Assembly: GCF_001426375.1 (NCBI RefSeq)
Contig: NZ_LMEO01000053.1
Coordinates: forward strand, 124,499-188,498
Length of the DNA: 64,000 bases
Source: Paenibacillus sp. Root444D2
Lineage (GTDB): Bacteria > Bacillota > Bacilli > Paenibacillales > NBRC-103111
Direction of reading: 5' to 3'
Shown: one piece after another, positions 51,590-60,592 of the stretch
Numbering within the stretch: position 1 is the stretch's first letter
How the letters are laid out: every line of letters starts with the position of its first letter
Made by a program: the position numbers and the translations under genes
Notes under the pieces: generated by a model
Told to the model about the DNA's origin: nothing
Seen by the model: the letters and a program-made list of their open reading frames with translations, nothing else
The model's database searches: none

Positions 51590-52182
51590 TGCGAATTCTG
51601 GTCATTGCAGCTCATCCGAACGTTGAACAATCACGTGTAAATAAACGCTGGTTGGCGGAATTGCGCGGATATCCCGATCAAATTACAGTTCAAGAACTAT
51701 ATAAGGCATACCCCGATTATGAAATCAACGTGGAGAATGAACAAGACCTCATCGCAAGGCACGACCGCATCGTATTTCAATTTCCAATCCAGTGGTACAG
51801 TATGCCGTCTTTACTCAAGCAATGGCTCGATGACGTGTTTACGACCTCCTGGCTTTTCGGAGCCGGCGGTAAAGCTGTTGCGGGGAAAGAACTAGTCCTT
51901 GCCATGTCGATTGGAGGCGATGAATCGTCCTACCAGTCGGGTGGCTTGATTGGTTATACAATCAGCGAACTGATCCGACCCTTTCAAGCGTTTGCCAATC
52001 AAATCGGCATGACTTTCCTACCACATTATAAATTTTATGATGCGGTCAAGGCGAAGGATGACCAAATCGAAAATAGTGCCTTACTTTATGTGAAACACAT
52101 CTCCTCTCCCGATCTCAGCCCCATGATCGTTCGAAAACGTATGCTCGACGAAATGAGTAAGGCTAGTTCAAATCCCTTATGA
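51589..52182 (+). CDS. Flavodoxin-fold NAD(P)H quinone reductase
   Basis: A 197-residue protein of the YwrO/KefF/MdaB group: A-A-H-P-N-V-E-Q-S-R-V-N at the start (FMN phosphate loop), F-Q-F-P-I-Q-W-Y-S-M-P-S-L-L-K-Q-W-L-D-D-V-F (signature). FMN enzyme reducing quinones or azo compounds. ATG 51589 is 6 nt after GGAGG; overlap TGATG with the SRPBCC gene. Confidence 0.9.
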   Translation: MRILVIAAHPNVEQSRVNKRWLAELRGYPDQITVQELYKAYPDYEINVENEQDLIARHDRIVFQFPIQWYSMPSLLKQWLDDVFTTSWLFGAGGKAVAGKELVLAMSIGGDESSYQSGGLIGYTISELIRPFQAFANQIGMTFLPHYKFYDAVKAKDDQIENSALLYVKHISSPDLSPMIVRKRMLDEMSKASSNPL

Positions 52183-52203
52183 TTTTCGAGTCTATCTTAA
52201 ATT

Positions 52204-52239
52204 TAAAAAGCGCGATGCTAAAGTGACATCGCGCTTTTT
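52204..52239. terminator. Bidirectional terminator between convergent genes
   Basis: AAAAAGCGCGATG and CATCGCGCTTTTT form a 13-bp perfect stem with A and T runs. Confidence 0.85.
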
Positions 52240-52262
52240 ATGCTGTTTCTACATCCAAAGAA

Positions 52263-53762
52263 TTAACTAGAGACCAACTCTTTCTGGTTTAAACCAAGCG
52301 TCTCTGTTGTTGAAGTATGAATTTTGTGCAGAAGCTCTGGATTTTCCATTAGAGACACGCCATAAGAAGGAATCATTTCTTTAATTTTCGGTTCCCACTC
52401 TTTCACATGTTGCGGGAAGCATTTTTTAATTACCTCAAGCATAACGTGAACAGCCGTAGAAGCACCTGGGGAAGCACCTAGTAATGCTGCAATCGAGCCA
52501 TCAGCGGCACTAATAACTTCCGTACCAAATTGAAGCGTACCTTTGCCGCCAGCTTCAGTATCTTTGATAACTTGTACACGTTGGCCAGCTGCTACTGAAT
52601 CCCAATCTTCGCTTTTGGCGTTCGGGATAAACTCTCGTAACTCTTCCATGCGCTTTTCTTTCGATAACATGACTTGCTCGATCAGGTATTTTGTCAATGA
52701 CATGTTTTTTGCGCCTGCCGACAACATGGTTACGAGATTATTCGGTTTTACGGAAGTTACCAAATCAAACATGGAACCGGTTTTTAAAAACTTTGGTGAG
52801 AAGCCCGCAAACGGTCCAAATAGCAACGATTTTTTATTGTCGATAAATCTTGTGTCAAGATGCGGAACAGACATTGGAGGAGCTCCAACTTTTGCTTTGC
52901 CGTATACTTTTGCGTGATGCTGCGCTATAACATCCGGATTATTACATACCATAAATATTCCGCTTACCGGGAATCCTCCAATATGTTTTCCTTCAGGAAT
53001 ACCGGATTTTTGCAGTAAATGCAGGCTTCCTCCCCCGCCTCCGATAAAGACGAATTTTGCAGTGTGCCGTTCGACGTTGCCGCTGTCGTTTCGTACTTTC
53101 AACTCCCACGAGCCGTCGCTAGTACGTTTCATATTATCAACGCTATGTTTGTATTTGATATCGACGTTTTTACGCTTTAAGTGGTCAAACAAAATGCGTG
53201 TTAAAGCACCAAAGTTGACATCTGTTCCAGAGTCGATTTTTGTTGCCGCTATAGATTCACTCGATGGACGATTTTGTATAATAAGCGGAATCCATTCCAT
53301 TAATTTTGCAGGGTCATCGGAAAATTCCATCCCTTGAAACAGAGGATTATTTGACATCGACACAAAACGTTTCTTTAAAAACGTTACATTATCTTTCCCT
53401 TGTACCATACTCATATGAGGCAATGGCATGATAAAGTCATGCGGATTACTTATCAGCTTGCTGTTTACAAGATAAGACCAAAACTGCATGGAAAGCTGAA
53501 ACTGTTCATTAATTTGGATAGCTTTGCTAATATCTATAGATCCATCTGGTTTTTCGACAGTGTAGTTAAGCTCGCACAGTGCCGCATGCCCTGTTCCTGC
53601 ATTATTCCATTCGTTAGTGCTTTCCTCTCCTGCATTTTCGAGCTTCTCAAACACTGTAATTTCCCATTCCGGTACTAATTCTTTCAGAAGTGTCCCTAAA
53701 GTCGCACTCATGATTCCGGCACCAATTAAGATGACATCTGTTTTAGTTTCTCCGTTGCTCAT
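52263..53762 (-). CDS. mqo: Malate:quinone oxidoreductase
   Basis: A 499-residue FAD enzyme: [13 protein letters not shown] (FAD binding), [21 protein letters not shown], characteristic of Mqo, and the C-terminal [10 protein letters not shown]. It oxidises malate to oxaloacetate at the membrane and passes electrons to quinone. An ATG at 53771 falls within the ribosome binding site; ATG 53762 after AAGGATGG is the likely start. Confidence 0.95.
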   Translation of the reverse strand: MSNGETKTDVILIGAGIMSATLGTLLKELVPEWEITVFEKLENAGEESTNEWNNAGTGHAALCELNYTVEKPDGSIDISKAIQINEQFQLSMQFWSYLVNSKLISNPHDFIMPLPHMSMVQGKDNVTFLKKRFVSMSNNPLFQGMEFSDDPAKLMEWIPLIIQNRPSSESIAATKIDSGTDVNFGALTRILFDHLKRKNVDIKYKHSVDNMKRTSDGSWELKVRNDSGNVERHTAKFVFIGGGGGSLHLLQKSGIPEGKHIGGFPVSGIFMVCNNPDVIAQHHAKVYGKAKVGAPPMSVPHLDTRFIDNKKSLLFGPFAGFSPKFLKTGSMFDLVTSVKPNNLVTMLSAGAKNMSLTKYLIEQVMLSKEKRMEELREFIPNAKSEDWDSVAAGQRVQVIKDTEAGGKGTLQFGTEVISAADGSIAALLGASPGASTAVHVMLEVIKKCFPQHVKEWEPKIKEMIPSYGVSLMENPELLHKIHTSTTETLGLNQKELVSS

Positions 53763-53958
53763 TTTTACCATCCTTATACCCTAAAATTTGCAGAAAGGAT
53801 GTAGGCGCTCCTGCTTAGGCGTCATACCAAACCAAGGCGCGAACTAGTCACACACCTTTTCTGTTTCAATTATAACCATATCATAGTATTATCTGATAAT
53901 TATAAGCTATTTAAAAGCTGGTGAAAAGTGAGAAATCCGTCCACAAGGCCCAATGAAC

Positions 53959-54011
53959 ACAAAAAAACCAAGACCTTAACCCAGCTTTTGCATGGATTAA
54001 GGTTTTGGTTA
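53959..54011 (-). terminator. Terminator downstream of the second AKR
   Basis: AACCAAGACCTTAA and TTAAGGTTTTGGTT pair with one mismatch, leftward followed by TTTTTTTTG; about 100 nt after the AKR stop. The 100 nt between show no clear gene. Confidence 0.65.
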
Positions 54012-54110
54012 GCTCAACACAACTTGCATCATCTCGCGGGCGCCACTCAACTAATCTTCAATTAATGATATTTCCCCTTCATGAATCCCATATACAGACC
54101 CATAGCCAGG

Positions 54111-55091
54111 TTACTGAAAACCAATGATTGGGTGAGGGACATACGGTTCTTCCAGCGATGCGACTTCTTCAGTTGTTAATTTAATTGAGAGAGCAGCTAC
54201 CGCATCTTCGAGATGAGAGACTTTTGTCGCACCGATAATTGGAGCTGTTACCGGTTCTTTCTGCAGCAACCAGGCAAGTGCGATTTGAACGCGGGGAACG
54301 CCATGTTTTTCTGCGATTGCCGCAACCCGCTCCACGACCAATCGATCGGTACTTGCAGTCGCATCGTATTTCGCTTTTGCAATTTGATCGGTTTCGGAAC
54401 GATGTGTTGTTTCCTGCATATCACGCGTCAATCTTCCTCCTGCAAGCGGGCTATATGGAATCACACCGATTTTTTCAGCCCTACAAAGCGGCAGCATCTC
54501 CCTTTCCTCTTCACGGTATATGAGGTTCAAATGATTCTGCATCGATACGAATCGGGTCCATCCATTTTTCTCAGCTACATGTAAGGCCTTCAGAAACTGC
54601 CATGCGTACATGGCTGAAGCACCAATGTATCTTGCCTTCCCTGCCTTCACCACATCATGCAAGGCTTCCATCGTCTCTTCGATGGGCGTACTGTAATCCC
54701 AGCGGTGAATTTGGTACAGATCCACATAATCTGTTCCCAGTCTCTTAAGACTCTTATCAATTTCACTCATGATTGACTTTCGGGAAAGTCCGGCACCGTT
54801 TGGACCTTCATGCATGCGCCCATGTACCTTCGTTGCGAGCACAATTTCATCTCGGTTAGCATAATCCTTTAGAGCCCGCCCAACAATTTCCTCGCTTGTC
54901 CCGTCGGAATATACGTTCGCCGTATCAAAAAAGTTGATACCCATCTCCAAAGCTTTTTTAATGATTGGACGACTGCGTTCCTCATCAAGTACCCACTGAT
55001 GGATCCACCGCCCTGCTTCACCAAAGCCCATACAGCCAAGACAAATACGGGATACATCCAAGCCTGTATTTCCAAGTTTTACATATTCCAT
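54111..55091 (-). CDS. Aldo/keto reductase (second paralogue)
   Basis: A 326-residue AKR sharing F-F-D-T-A-N-V-Y-S-D-G-T-S-E-E-I-V-G-R-A-L, A-T-K-V and Y-Q-I-H-R with the paralogue at 47013-47990. A GTG at 55103 lies in the GGAGTG site; ATG 55091 is the likely start. It is downstream of the CMD-like remnant and divergent (through it) from a TetR gene, so its regulator differs from that of its paralogue. Confidence 0.9.
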   Translation of the reverse strand: MEYVKLGNTGLDVSRICLGCMGFGEAGRWIHQWVLDEERSRPIIKKALEMGINFFDTANVYSDGTSEEIVGRALKDYANRDEIVLATKVHGRMHEGPNGAGLSRKSIMSEIDKSLKRLGTDYVDLYQIHRWDYSTPIEETMEALHDVVKAGKARYIGASAMYAWQFLKALHVAEKNGWTRFVSMQNHLNLIYREEEREMLPLCRAEKIGVIPYSPLAGGRLTRDMQETTHRSETDQIAKAKYDATASTDRLVVERVAAIAEKHGVPRVQIALAWLLQKEPVTAPIIGATKVSHLEDAVAALSIKLTTEEVASLEEPYVPHPIIGFQ

Positions 55092-55144
55092 TCGTATGTG
55101 CACTCCTTTTTTCTTATCATATAAGAAGCCTCACCCGGCACTCT

Positions 55145-55438
55145 TTATTGCCCTTCTGAAAACACTTTTTTGGCAACCATCATAGCAGACATCGATTTCG
55201 GCCATCCGGCGTAAAAAGCGAGATGAATAATCACTTCTTTGAGTTCTTCTTCTGAAATCCCATTTTCTTTCGCTTTATTCAAATGAAAAGTCAGTTGCTC
55301 CGTATTTCCTCCGGTGATCAGACTCGCTACGGTAATCAGGCTGCGGTCTCGCTGAGACAGTTCCTTGCGTTCCCAAACACAATAAGTCAATAATAATTCT
55401 TGATACATTAATGGACACGTGTCTATAATTATAAGCAA
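55145..55438 (-). pseudogene. Carboxymuconolactone decarboxylase-like gene, 5'-truncated
   Basis: From about residue 22 the frame matches the CMD/AhpD-like family (V-W-E-R-K-E-L-S-Q-R-D-R-S-L-I-T-V-A-S-L-I; L-A-F-Y-A-G-W-P). The first 20 residues (hydrophobic, L-L-I-I-I-D-T-C-P) do not fit the family, which needs some 30 more N-terminal residues ending Y-T-D-x-V-L-F. No ribosome binding site precedes any possible start, and a 10-bp palindrome lies inside this stretch. Probably a remnant; a real short gene cannot be excluded. Confidence 0.6.
55414..55423. promoter_or_regulatory. Candidate TetR operator GACACGTGTC
   Basis: A perfect 10-bp palindrome about 115 bp before the TetR start at 55538 and at the 5' edge of the CMD-like frame. 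It could be the binding site of the divergent TetR regulator. Confidence 0.4.
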
Positions 55439-55537
55439 ATATAGAACATCTGCAATTGTTAAATGAACGTGATTTGTTAAGAAATGAACAGCTGCTTAAT
55501 AATTGTTAATTATTTACGAAAGCTTGGTGACCGCCAG

Positions 55538-56083
55538 TTGGCTAAAGTGGATCGAAGGATACTCAAAACGCAGGAAGCGTTAAAAAAAGCTGTTATTGAA
55601 CTAATGTCAGAGAAAAATTTTGATGACATTACGATACAGGATCTTTCCGACAGGGCGAATGTGAGCCGCGGGACCATCTATCTTCATTATTTGGATAAAT
55701 TTGATCTGCTGGATAAACTCATTGAAGAACATATAAACGTTCTAAGGGAAATGTGCAGAACGGCATCCGAATTGGATTTTATCGAAGCGACTCTGATGTG
55801 GACCGAATACTTTGAGCGTAATTATTCATTCTTCTCAATGATGTTAGCGAGTAAAGGTGCCCCTTATTTTCGTGGTCGATTTCTTGACTTACTTATCGAA
55901 GAATTAACGAATGAGGTCGATGTGACCAAAGGTAAGAACGAGAGGTTAAATGAAGATCTTCTAGTTAGGTTTGTTGCATCTGCTTATGTAGGGGTAGTGG
56001 AATGGTGGTTTACTAATGGAAAGCCTGTCACCCATCAAGTTTTGGCAGAACAACTGGGGACATTGTTAGATAGAAATGTGTAA
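55538..56083 (+). CDS. TetR family transcriptional regulator
   Basis: A 181-residue regulator with V-D-R-R-I-L-K-T-Q-E-A-L at the N-terminus and the helix-turn-helix F-D-D-I-T-I-Q-D-L-S-D-R-A-N-V-S-R-G-T-I-Y-L-H-Y-L. This is the 'K-V-D-R-R-x-x-K-T-Q' subgroup. The frame is open to an ATG at 55484, but homologues begin at this V-D-R-R segment, and a TTG at 55538 with a weak GGTGA site fits; a GTG at 55547 is also possible. Divergent from the CMD-AKR unit and likely its repressor. Confidence 0.85.
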   Translation: MAKVDRRILKTQEALKKAVIELMSEKNFDDITIQDLSDRANVSRGTIYLHYLDKFDLLDKLIEEHINVLREMCRTASELDFIEATLMWTEYFERNYSFFSMMLASKGAPYFRGRFLDLLIEELTNEVDVTKGKNERLNEDLLVRFVASAYVGVVEWWFTNGKPVTHQVLAEQLGTLLDRNV

Positions 56084-56092
56084 TCAGTATGT

Positions 56093-56126
56093 AGCTCAAG
56101 CACCGTATTGGTACTTGAGCTTTTTT
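56093..56126 (+). terminator. Terminator of the TetR gene
   Basis: AGCTCAAG-C-ACC and GGT-A-CTTGAGCT, then TTTTTTCG; ten nt after the stop. Confidence 0.8.
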
Positions 56127-56160
56127 CGTTTCTTTTTCCGTGGAATACTCAATAACTAGT

Positions 56161-57072
56161 TCACTTTTCCCTCACACTCAGAATAACCCCAACAATAATA
56201 ACCATTCCACCGATCAAATCAAATATATGCAAGACTTCATGTAGGAATACGGTTGAGAATAACACGCCAAAAGGAGGAACGAGGTTCATCAGCGCCATTG
56301 CAGTTCCAGAGCTGAGGTTGCGCAGTCCATAATTATAAAGCATAAAAGCTGTTACAGAGCAGAAAACCCCAAGATAGAGCAGCACCCAGAGAGACTCTGC
56401 GCTAGGCACCTGCCATCTTGACCGCTCTATCAGTGCAAGCGGAATGAATGCAACCGTCCCTGCAATCGTCTGGTAAAACGAAACGGTTACCATGGAATAG
56501 TTTTTGACAACTTTGCGTGTTGTAAAGTTATAAGCTGCAAACACAACGCCCGCCAGAATTAGAATTAGGTTACCCGTCAGCTGTCCTGAACTCTCCCCCG
56601 AACTGCCGCCCGAAATCTGATACACTCCGAGAACGGCCATCACAATCCCAACCCCCTTCACCCAGGAAATCTTTATGCGAAAAAAAATAAACTCAAGCAG
56701 CGCTGTTATGGCCGGGTAAGAAGCGACGATCAGCGCGGCGCTGGATGCCGTTGTCAGCTCAAGCCCGATATTCTCCAGAGCAAAGTAAAGAGTCGTTCCC
56801 AATATTCCGCTCAGCGCCATCAATCCCATATCCTTCGGTGCAGGCCTTATAAATTCTTTTCGAGACAGCATAATCGCTCCTAAAATGACCGAAGCAATTA
56901 CAAAGCGTGCTGCCCCCAATGTGAGAGGCGGAAAGGAAAGGTATGCAATCTTAGTCCCAACAAACGAGGTGCTCCATAGCAAAATGGCAATAATGACGGC
57001 GATTAAGTAAAGGCTGCTGCTTTTTTGGGCTTTTGCTATTCGTACTTTTTGAATTTCATTTGATGCATCCAT
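56161..57072 (-). CDS. EamA family (DMT) transporter
   Basis: A 303-residue, ten-segment drug/metabolite transporter with two EamA repeats (residues about 20-150 and 165-300): L-L-W-S-T-S-F-V-G-T-K-I-A, and L-V-P-P-F-G-V-L-F-S-T-V-F-L-H-E in the second. The frame is open to 57153, but ATG 57072 follows GGAGG. Divergent from a TrmB-like regulator at 57241 with operator-like repeats between. Confidence 0.92.
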   Translation of the reverse strand: MDASNEIQKVRIAKAQKSSSLYLIAVIIAILLWSTSFVGTKIAYLSFPPLTLGAARFVIASVILGAIMLSRKEFIRPAPKDMGLMALSGILGTTLYFALENIGLELTTASSAALIVASYPAITALLEFIFFRIKISWVKGVGIVMAVLGVYQISGGSSGESSGQLTGNLILILAGVVFAAYNFTTRKVVKNYSMVTVSFYQTIAGTVAFIPLALIERSRWQVPSAESLWVLLYLGVFCSVTAFMLYNYGLRNLSSGTAMALMNLVPPFGVLFSTVFLHEVLHIFDLIGGMVIIVGVILSVREK

Positions 57073-57108
57073 GCTGTACCTCCAAGGAATTCCAAGTAAT
57101 TGAATGTA

Positions 57109-57166
57109 GTAGCTACTTTTGTAGCAACTATATAAATGGTACACCATTGGCACTATCGTCTGTCAA
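57109..57166 (-). promoter_or_regulatory. EamA promoter region with inverted repeats
   Basis: A TTGACA -35 (57161-57166, minus strand) with 17-nt spacing to a weak -10 TGTACC (57138-57143). AATGG-N4-CCATT (57135-57148) overlaps the -10, and GTAGCTAC (57109-57116) plus GTAGCAAC (57121-57128) follow. Likely binding sites for the TrmB-like regulator encoded divergently. Confidence 0.45.
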
Positions 57167-57240
57167 GTGTAATAATGGAGTAAATCGGATAAATGAAAAA
57201 AACCGGACTTTGTACGATGCGGAGGGCAGGAGGTTAAAAA

Positions 57241-58083
57241 ATGAAATTAGAAATCATTCAGATGTTGCAGGATTTGAATTTTACCGAATATGAAGCCAAA
57301 GCGTACCTGGCGCTACTTGATAAATCTCCATTATCGGGGTATGCAATTTCTTTGAACTCGGGTGTACCGCGTTCTAAAATTTATGAAGTGCTAAGCGGAA
57401 TGGTGGAGCGCGGCGAAGTCATGGTCAGTCTCGAGGATCCTTCGTTGTACACGCCATTGCCGCCGCAAGAGCTGATCCGGCTGAAAAAAAGCAAAATCGA
57501 CTCCTCATTTAAAGCTGCTGAAACAGCGCTTGCCAACTACTCTTATGTATCCTTAAATCGGGAAAACATTTGGAACATCACCGGGTTTGAAGCCATTTTG
57601 AGCCGGGCGGCGGAAGCGATTAATCGGGCGACTGGGCGTGTTCTGCTAGAAATCTGGACAGAAGAAGCCAAGCTATTGGAACCGGAACTGCGGAGGGCTG
57701 CGGAACGAGGCGTTGAGATTCTGATTGTCGTCTATGGAGAACTACAGTTCGATTTTGCGCAAGTGTACCCACATGATTCGAGTGAAGAGATTACATGGGA
57801 ATACGGCGGCCGTTGGATCGTGGCTAGCATAGACGACCGCGAAGTGGTGGCCGGTATCGTTTCTCTTGGAACGGACAGCCGCGCCGCTTGGACCATGCAC
57901 CCTGGTCTCGTCATGCCGATCACCGAGGTCATCATTCATGACCTATACATCTATGAGATTATGCAAGCGCACCGTGAAATGCTAGAACAGACATTCGGAC
58001 CCAATCTAATCGATCTGCGAAAAAGGTATAACTTCGGGCCGGCTGGCTACAACATGGCGATGAGGCTAGGCTTTGGAAATTAA
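57241..58083 (+). CDS. TrmB family transcriptional regulator
   Basis: A 280-residue regulator: N-terminal TrmB winged helix (L-N-F-T-E-Y-E-A-K-A-Y-L-A-L-L; V-P-R-S-K-I-Y-E-V-L) followed by a phospholipase-D-like/TrmB effector region (I-T-G-F-E-A-I-L-S-R-A, then V-L-L-E-I-W-T-E-E-A). These bind sugars or other small ligands. Divergent from the EamA exporter. Confidence 0.88.
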   Translation: MKLEIIQMLQDLNFTEYEAKAYLALLDKSPLSGYAISLNSGVPRSKIYEVLSGMVERGEVMVSLEDPSLYTPLPPQELIRLKKSKIDSSFKAAETALANYSYVSLNRENIWNITGFEAILSRAAEAINRATGRVLLEIWTEEAKLLEPELRRAAERGVEILIVVYGELQFDFAQVYPHDSSEEITWEYGGRWIVASIDDREVVAGIVSLGTDSRAAWTMHPGLVMPITEVIIHDLYIYEIMQAHREMLEQTFGPNLIDLRKRYNFGPAGYNMAMRLGFGN

Positions 58084-58107
58084 CTTCAAAGTCTGAGTTA
58101 AAAAAGG

Positions 58108-58129
58108 AAAGCCCCTCGCGGGGCTTTTT
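58108..58129 (+). terminator. Terminator of the TrmB-like gene
   Basis: AAAGCCCC-TCGC-GGGGCTTTTT; 25 nt after the stop. Confidence 0.85.
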
Positions 58130-58562
58130 GCCATATAGTTAAAAAACAGCGTCAGCTAAGGACTGTGATAATACAGTCCTAGGCTACCGCTTCCTAGTAA
58201 ATTCAGATTCGCAGGCCAATAAAGTTTTATTTTTTATAAACTATCATTTTCTTTACCATCTGCTCCCTTGCAGTGCCGGACAGCGGGCTGCGGCCAGCTT
58301 AGCTTTTACAGCCATCAGACAGCCGCACCAACGGCGGGTTGTGCCGAATTGATAAGCCTCGCAGCTTTGGAAGACCAACATTTTGAATTCGGACGTCTTC
58401 ACATTTCCGGTTCCCCAAAAGTATTATGCGATTGAATCGCATCGGAGGTTAGTATCCGCCCCGCAACATCGCCGACCTTCCCACCGCGGATTCATGTCGA
58501 GGTTGCGGTAGAAAAACCAAGCCCTATTTATTTCACTTGTTCTATAACAGTTGTCGCATTTC
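58130..58562. other. Gene-poor stretch, probable decayed sequence
   Basis: No convincing gene. A short hairpin, AAGGACTGT-GATAAT-ACAGTCCTA (about 58158-58182), has no T-run. On the minus strand, 58413-58515 reads without a stop as about 28 residues, Y-R-N-L-D-M-N-P-R-W-E-G-R-R-C-C-G through L-R-C-D-S-I-A, which looks like the tail of a decayed protein or a common spurious frame. Base composition is richer in GC than the flanking intergenic DNA. Confidence 0.4.
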
Positions 58563-59072
58563 TTAATCTGTCTTTCCTAGCAATGGAATGGCTGCGTAAC
58601 TATGAGAGGAGAGTTCGTTTTGGATTTTCTTAAAATGAATTTGTAACGAGCCAAAAAATACTTTTCCCTGGTTGTAGTGAAGCTCACATTTGTACCCGTA
58701 AGAACGGGATGCAGATTGCAGTGCTTTATAACCTGGTAACGCAGTGACCAAAGTAGTAATCCTTTTAATAATATGGTTAGGCACTTTCGTAAACATCGTC
58801 GCGTATATCCCATCGGCAACCGATACAAAGCTAGGAAATGTACGCTTGTCGAAATGCGAAAGTGTAACAAAATCGGCGACTATTGCGAGCATATCTTTGT
58901 TCAAACGATTTAAATTTATGGTGATATCCTTATAAAAGTAAATACCAAAACCAATTTTGTTCGTTATCGGGTTCAAACATTTTTTCAATTTCAACAATGT
59001 AGCTGCCGTATAAGTCTCAAGTTGATCCATAAACGAGTGCCAGTGAATTAGCGATCTCAAACCTTTTTTCAT
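58563..59072 (-). CDS. Protein of unknown function
   Basis: A 169-residue soluble, basic protein that I do not recognise. It has mixed alpha/beta pattern (K-I-G-F-G-I-Y-F-Y-K-D-I-T-I-N-L; Y-K-C-E-L-H-Y-N-Q-G-K-V-F-F-G-S-L-Q-I-H). No signal or membrane segment. GGAG 6 nt before ATG supports translation. Confidence 0.6.
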   Translation of the reverse strand: MKKGLRSLIHWHSFMDQLETYTAATLLKLKKCLNPITNKIGFGIYFYKDITINLNRLNKDMLAIVADFVTLSHFDKRTFPSFVSVADGIYATMFTKVPNHIIKRITTLVTALPGYKALQSASRSYGYKCELHYNQGKVFFGSLQIHFKKIQNELSSHSYAAIPLLGKTD

Positions 59073-59238
59073 AAAGTTCTCCTTCAGTTCTATATGTTTA
59101 CGTAATTTAGGTGTTTATTTTATTTGACTCTAGAACAAGACGGATTGTTCGCTAAAAGGCATTGGTAAATGTAGGGAGTGAACTTGAGGGCAGCTTCTTT
59201 ACATAAAATGGGCAAACAATGTTTGCCAATAACTCATC

Positions 59239-59568
59239 TCAAGCTATTGGTGTACCGTTTTTAACAGGTTCATCCGGTTTTATGAGAACCACATCACCTT
59301 CTGCTGGAACACCGCCGATGACCAACACCTCAGATTTAAACCCTGCGATGCGTCTAACAGGAAAATTCATTACGGCGACTACTTGACGTCCAATAAGTTG
59401 TTCGGATTCGTATCTTTGTGTAATCTGAGCAGAGGAGCGTTTAATACCCATCTCACCAAAATCGATTTCTAATTTTATTGCAGGTTTTCGAGCTTCCGGA
59501 AAAGGCTCTGCTTTAATTACAGTACCGACACGGATATCTAATTTCATAAAATCCTCAATTGTAACCAC
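59239..59568 (-). CDS. csaA: CsaA, tRNA-binding-domain protein with proposed chaperone role
   Basis: A 109-residue single-domain protein closely following Csa[33 protein letters not shown][16 protein letters not shown]. It has the tRNA-binding OB fold, and B. subtilis CsaA is proposed to aid protein export. Upstream in-frame ATG 59583 overlaps GGAGG; GTG 59568 is 8 nt after it and gives the family length of about 110. Confidence 0.92.
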   Translation of the reverse strand: MVTIEDFMKLDIRVGTVIKAEPFPEARKPAIKLEIDFGEMGIKRSSAQITQRYESEQLIGRQVVAVMNFPVRRIAGFKSEVLVIGGVPAEGDVVLIKPDEPVKNGTPIA

Positions 59569-59825
59569 GATTGCTGCCTCCATTTTTTACGTAAATTAAA
59601 TCTTTTTATATGTGTTCAGTAGGACCCGAAGTTGTTGCATAACAAATCCTGCATGCTTACTGTCTCTGTTCAATCTGCTTGCCATCATTCAATAATACTA
59701 TATTATTCCAAGTCGGAAAGCACAATTGCTGCAACATTGTGAGAATCCTTGTTCGTTGGCAAACTTGTCAGTAAATTAATGTTTCCACAACCAGCATTGC
59801 ATTAAAGAAATGGAACAGTGTGAAG

Positions 59826-59880
59826 CAAAAAAGCACAATGGATTAGGAGCTATATGCTCCTGGTCCATTGTGCTTTTTTT
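59826..59880. terminator. Bidirectional terminator with long stem
   Basis: AAAAGCACAATGGA and TCCATTGTGCTTTT pair perfectly, with AGGAGC/GCTCCT inside; T-runs on both strands. It follows the minus-strand gene at 59892. The 59569-59825 region has no other feature. Confidence 0.85.
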
Positions 59881-59891
59881 GTTTTCAACAG

Positions 59892-60200
59892 TTATCCTTC
59901 CAGCACATCCGCTCCCAATTCGCTCGCAACCTCAATCATCTTAGGGATCACGGCTTCATTGGTGCCAGATACGTAAATATCTCCCTGATAATGCCGGAAT
60001 GGGATTTTGGTATCGCCATAGCTCCACATGAAGAAATCCCCCTCAATAGACATGCTGGTAGAGCCTGTTACCGTAAACACGGATGTATAGGAAAAGTCAG
60101 GTTTGGACGTAAAATACAGCTTGCACTCTTCCAAAGATATGGTTTTCGCAGAATTGTCCTTTTCCTGAAATTCTCTTGTGATTCGATAGCGTTGACTCAT
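59892..60200 (-). CDS. Small conserved-looking protein of unknown function
   Basis: A 102-residue protein, mostly beta (C-K-L-Y-F-T-S-K-P-D-F-S-Y-T-S-V-F-T-V-T-G-S-T-S-M-S-I) with a C-terminal helix; may be a compact domain such as a lipocalin- or PH-like fold. Unrecognised. ATG 60200 with GGAGG at 7 nt is preferred over a longer frame from 60224. Confidence 0.65.
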   Translation of the reverse strand: MSQRYRITREFQEKDNSAKTISLEECKLYFTSKPDFSYTSVFTVTGSTSMSIEGDFFMWSYGDTKIPFRHYQGDIYVSGTNEAVIPKMIEVASELGADVLEG

Positions 60201-60224
60201 TGAAATTCCTCCATGATCGTTCAA

Positions 60225-60256
60225 TATAAAAATAACCCATGTGTAGAAACATGGGC
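60225..60256 (-). terminator. Terminator of the HesB-like gene
   Basis: CCCATGT and ACATGGG pair around a 6-nt loop; leftward TTATTTTTAT follows. It lies 37 nt after the stop at 60293. Confidence 0.65.
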
Positions 60257-60292
60257 GGTCTCAACTATCTGAGAATTTTACTAACCATTCCC

Positions 60293-60592
60293 TTATTTTT
60301 CAAGAAATCCTGTTGAAGGGTTCGTTATGAAAAACCCTTCTTCCGGCACATGAAAATATTGAACCCAAACCCCATCTAAGAGGTTTTCCCGTTTATCTAG
60401 TAAAATTTTAATGTCTTTGTCTGTTTCTACGATTTCATCATGCTCAGTAGGTGTATCAAGCTTCACATCATAATGCGCGTGCTCTCCATGATTCAGCGTA
60501 ATAAATACACGAATCATCTTCCCCTCAGCTTCTTCACTACTCAACATATCTTTTAAAACCTTAGCTGCATTTCGATTAATTTTACATTTCAT
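60293..60592 (-). CDS. HesB/IscA-like fold protein without cluster-ligand cysteines
   Basis: A 99-residue protein in the HesB/YneR style (V-K-L-D-T-P-T-E-H-D-E-I-V; G-F-F-I-T-N-P). The cysteines that bind Fe-S in IscA (three, near the middle and end) are absent; the only cysteine is residue 3. A role in cluster carriage is doubtful. Related cysteine-free proteins occur widely in Bacillales. Confidence 0.75.
   Translation of the reverse strand: MKCKINRNAAKVLKDMLSSEEAEGKMIRVFITLNHGEHAHYDVKLDTPTEHDEIVETDKDIKILLDKRENLLDGVWVQYFHVPEEGFFITNPSTGFLEK

Noticed and set aside
54012-54110. Minus-strand peptide tail (L-A-M-G-L-Y-M-G-F-M-K-G-K-Y-H) after the second AKR
   Set aside because: About 15 residues with no upstream frame or start; could be a fossil but cannot be supported.
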